Shown here: positions 61,854 through 64,000 of the stretch, piece after piece
Layout: every line of letters starts with the position of its first letter
Numbering within the stretch: position 1 is the stretch's first letter
Assembly: GCF_002778325.1 (NCBI RefSeq)
Contig: NZ_NESI01000004.1
Location: forward strand, 62,001 to 126,000
DNA: 64,000 bases
Direction of reading: 5' to 3'
DNA from: Limnohabitans sp. B9-3
GTDB lineage: Bacteria; Pseudomonadota; Gammaproteobacteria; Burkholderiales; Burkholderiaceae_C
The notes under the pieces: generated by a model
Told to the model about the DNA's origin: nothing
The model's input: only the letters and a program-made list of their open reading frames with translations
The model's database searches: none
Program-made: the position numbers and the translations under genes

Positions 61854-63332
61854 TTATTGGGGCAACTTCGACAGGGCAACGTGCTTGAGCAAGTCGGCCA
61901 CCGAGGCATCCATCACATCGGTGAAGGGCTTGGGGTACAGGCCCATGACCAACACCGCAATCGCCAGCAAAGACATGACCAAGAACTCCCGCGCATTGAT
62001 GTCGGTCAGCGCTTTCACGTGCTCGTTGGCAACAGGGCCTAAGTAAACGCGCTTGACCATCCACAAGGTGTAAGCGGCGCCAAAAATCAAGGCAGACGCA
62101 GCAGCCAAGCCAATCCAGAAGTTGAACTTGATGGCGCCCAAAATGACCATCCACTCGCCCACGAAACCTGCTGTTCCGGGCAAACCGCAATTCGCCATGG
62201 CAAAGAACAGGGCAAACGCTGCAAACTTGGGCATGGTGTTAACCACACCCCCATAGCTGGCAATTTCACGCGAGTGCATGCGGTCGTACAACACACCAAT
62301 CGACAAGAACATGGCGGCAGACACAAAGCCGTGGGCGATCATTTGCACCAAGGCACCCGACACACCGATGTCATTGAAGATGAAGAAGCCCAAGCTCACG
62401 AAGCCCATGTGTGCGACAGACGAATAAGCCACCAGCTTTTTCATGTCCTCTTGAACCATCGCCACCAAACCGACGTAAATCACAGCCACGAGCGACAAAG
62501 CGATCATGAGCCAAGCGAATTCGCGCGCAGCATCCGGCGCAATGGGCAATGAAAAACGCAAGAAACCGTAAGCACCCAACTTCAACATGATGGCAGCCAG
62601 CACCGCAGAGCCGCCGGTAGGCGCTTCCACGTGAACGTCTGGCAACCAAGTGTGCACAGGCCACATCGGCACCTTCACGGCGAAGGCGGCAAAGAAAGCA
62701 AAGAACAAATAAGTTTGCGCGGTTGAGCCCAAAGGCAATTTGTGCCAAGTGGCCAAGTCAAAGCTGCCACCCGATTGGGTGTAAAGATAAATCAAGGCGA
62801 TCAGCATCAGCAAAGAGCCGAGCAAGGTGTACAAGAAGAACTTGAACGCGGCGTAAATCTTGTTCGGGCCGCCCCAAATACCGATGATCAAGTACATCGG
62901 AATCAGTGTGGCTTCAAAGAACACGTAAAACAGCATGCCGTCCACGGCCGTGAACACGCCAATCATCAAACCGCTCAAGATCAAGAACGCGCCCATGTAC
63001 TGGTTCACGCGCTCAGTGATGACTTCCCAACCTGCGAGCACCACAATCAAGGTGATGAAAGCGGTCAGCAACACAAACCACATCGACAAACCGTCGACGC
63101 CCAAGTGGTAGAACACATTGAAGCGTTCAATCCAAGGGGCTTTCTCGACCAACTGCATCGCAGAAGACGCCGTGTCAAAACCTGCATAGATAGGCAAGGT
63201 GACCAACACACTGACCAAGGCGCCAATCAAGGCCACCCAACGGACTGTTTTGGCGTGTTCGTCACGGCCGAAGGCCAACAACACGGCACCAAAGAAAATT
63301 GGTGTCCAAATGGCAAGGCTCAATAAACCCAT
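61854..63332 (-). CDS. nuoM: NADH-quinone oxidoreductase subunit M
   Basis: 492 residues, about 14 membrane helices. Conserved Glu in FFEATLIPMYLIIGIWGG and Lys in VKVPMWPVHTWLPDVHVEAP mark the proton channel. Second of the three antiporter-like subunits of complex I; follows nuoL by 13 bases. Confidence 0.97.
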   Translation of the reverse strand: MGLLSLAIWTPIFFGAVLLAFGRDEHAKTVRWVALIGALVSVLVTLPIYAGFDTASSAMQLVEKAPWIERFNVFYHLGVDGLSMWFVLLTAFITLIVVLAGWEVITERVNQYMGAFLILSGLMIGVFTAVDGMLFYVFFEATLIPMYLIIGIWGGPNKIYAAFKFFLYTLLGSLLMLIALIYLYTQSGGSFDLATWHKLPLGSTAQTYLFFAFFAAFAVKVPMWPVHTWLPDVHVEAPTGGSAVLAAIMLKLGAYGFLRFSLPIAPDAAREFAWLMIALSLVAVIYVGLVAMVQEDMKKLVAYSSVAHMGFVSLGFFIFNDIGVSGALVQMIAHGFVSAAMFLSIGVLYDRMHSREIASYGGVVNTMPKFAAFALFFAMANCGLPGTAGFVGEWMVILGAIKFNFWIGLAAASALIFGAAYTLWMVKRVYLGPVANEHVKALTDINAREFLVMSLLAIAVLVMGLYPKPFTDVMDASVADLLKHVALSKLPQ

Positions 63333-63345
63333 TTTTTTATTCTCC

Positions 63346-64000
63346 TTATTTGAGCCAGACGAACCACGTCATCAGCAAGAACACGCCCAGAATCATCACC
63401 AAGGCGTAGTGATAGAGGTAACCCGACTGCAGCTGACGCGAGGCCGTCGAGATCCAACCCACCAATTTCCAGGACGCGTTGACGATGCCACCTTCGATGA
63501 TGGCTTGGTCGCCGCCCTTCCAAAGGCCCGTACCCAACAGTCGTGCGCCTCGGGCCAAGATGTTTTCGTTGATCCAGTCCAAGTAATACTTGTTTTCCAA
63601 CAAGGTGTAGACGGGCTGGAAAGCACGTTTGATCGCGGCAGGCACGGCAGGGTTGACCATATACATGTAGTAAGCGCTGGCCACACCGGCCACGGCCAAC
63701 CAGAACGGTGCCGTGCTCAGGGCATGAATCGCCATGCCCACTGCGCCGTGATAGCCGTGCGCCAACTCTTTCATCACGGGGTGCTTGTCCGCGTTGATGA
63801 AGATGGCATCTTTGAAGAACTCGCCGTACAGCATCGGATCGATCGTCAAGTAGCCGATCACCACCGACGGAATGGCCAACAGCAGCAATGGCACCGTTAC
63901 CACCCATGGGGATTCGTGAGGGCTGTGATCGTGACCATGGTCGTCATGACCGTGGTGATCGTCGTGGTGGGCATCCGGGTTTTGGTCGTAACGCTCTTCG
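63346..64000 (-). CDS. nuoL: NADH-quinone oxidoreductase subunit L, 5' part beyond window
   Basis: Only the C-terminal 217 residues or so are present; the frame is open to the window edge. Seen are a His/Asp-rich hydrophilic loop (HHDDHHGHDDHGHDHSPHES) just before a membrane helix, and the terminal segment ALVMILGVFLLMTWFVWLK. NuoL carries the long lateral helix and a proton channel of complex I. Order nuoL-nuoM-nuoN is canonical. Confidence 0.94.
   Translation of the reverse strand, partial: EERYDQNPDAHHDDHHGHDDHGHDHSPHESPWVVTVPLLLLAIPSVVIGYLTIDPMLYGEFFKDAIFINADKHPVMKELAHGYHGAVGMAIHALSTAPFWLAVAGVASAYYMYMVNPAVPAAIKRAFQPVYTLLENKYYLDWINENILARGARLLGTGLWKGGDQAIIEGGIVNASWKLVGWISTASRQLQSGYLYHYALVMILGVFLLMTWFVWLK

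Noticed and set aside
1..64000. CRISPR arrays, tRNA or rRNA genes, insertion sequences, prophage
   Set aside because: I looked for regularly spaced repeats, cloverleaf-like sequences, transposase motifs and terminal inverted repeats and found none that hold up.

Overview
The window looks like a chromosomal segment of a freshwater betaproteobacterium of the Comamonadaceae (Limnohabitans/Rhodoferax/Polaromonas-like). This is inferred from the Bug-family periplasmic receptors, the zapB-like/zapA/6S RNA arrangement, the ccoNOQPGH + fnr/hemN cluster, a MutL with an endonuclease motif and the moderate-to-high GC. The family-level placement is an inference. I see no rRNA, tRNA, CRISPR array, insertion sequence or phage gene. 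Genes are dense, with many 1-11 base start/stop overlaps.

Layout. 1-5.0 kb: an acid-CoA module (CaiB/BaiF CoA-transferase cut by the window edge, acyl-CoA dehydrogenase, mesaconyl-CoA-hydratase-like protein, Bug receptor) with a divergent LysR regulator. 5.0-10.85 kb: a vitamin B12 uptake operon (btuB, two binding proteins, btuC, btuD) under a cobalamin riboswitch. 10.9-12.5 kb: zapB-like gene, zapA, 6S RNA and a TauE/SafE permease. 12.5-18.6 kb: a divergent hydroxyacid/glyoxylate module (class V aminotransferase and Bug receptor against a GntR regulator and a YdiJ-type FAD/FeS dehydrogenase), with two identical operator-like sites between the arms. 18.6-29.8 kb: the microaerobic respiration block (TauE-like protein, hemN, fnr, a small membrane protein, fixH, ccoG, ccoP, ccoQ, ccoO, ccoN, ccoS, ccoI, uspA) with three perfect FNR-type boxes. 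29.8-34.4 kb: nitronate monooxygenase, a DmdC-like acyl-CoA dehydrogenase and etfBA, with a perfect 20-bp palindrome before etfB. 34.5-38.2 kb: MscS channel, HDAC-like deacetylase, mltB and a Trp-rich small protein.

38.2-41.0 kb is the most anomalous stretch. It holds an orphan 703-residue poly-Gly lipoprotein, then a 640-base gap containing a fused, decayed second copy of the mltB and Trp-rich genes that flank the lipoprotein on its other side. 41-48.2 kb is an accessory catabolic island: secreted alpha/beta hydrolase, Crp/Fnr regulator, and a divergent ABC importer (binding protein, ATPase, permease) followed by a TauD-type dioxygenase and an aldehyde dehydrogenase. This reads as an import, oxygenolytic cleavage and aldehyde oxidation pathway for an unidentified substrate.

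48.3-60.3 kb is mainly housekeeping: CBS protein, queG, tsaE, amiC, class V aminotransferase, VF530 protein, membrane protein, DedA, mutL, Bcr/CflA exporter, miaA, DUF1178 and Nudix genes. 60.35-64 kb is the distal part of the complex I operon (nuoN, nuoM and the C-terminal end of nuoL), all on the minus strand.
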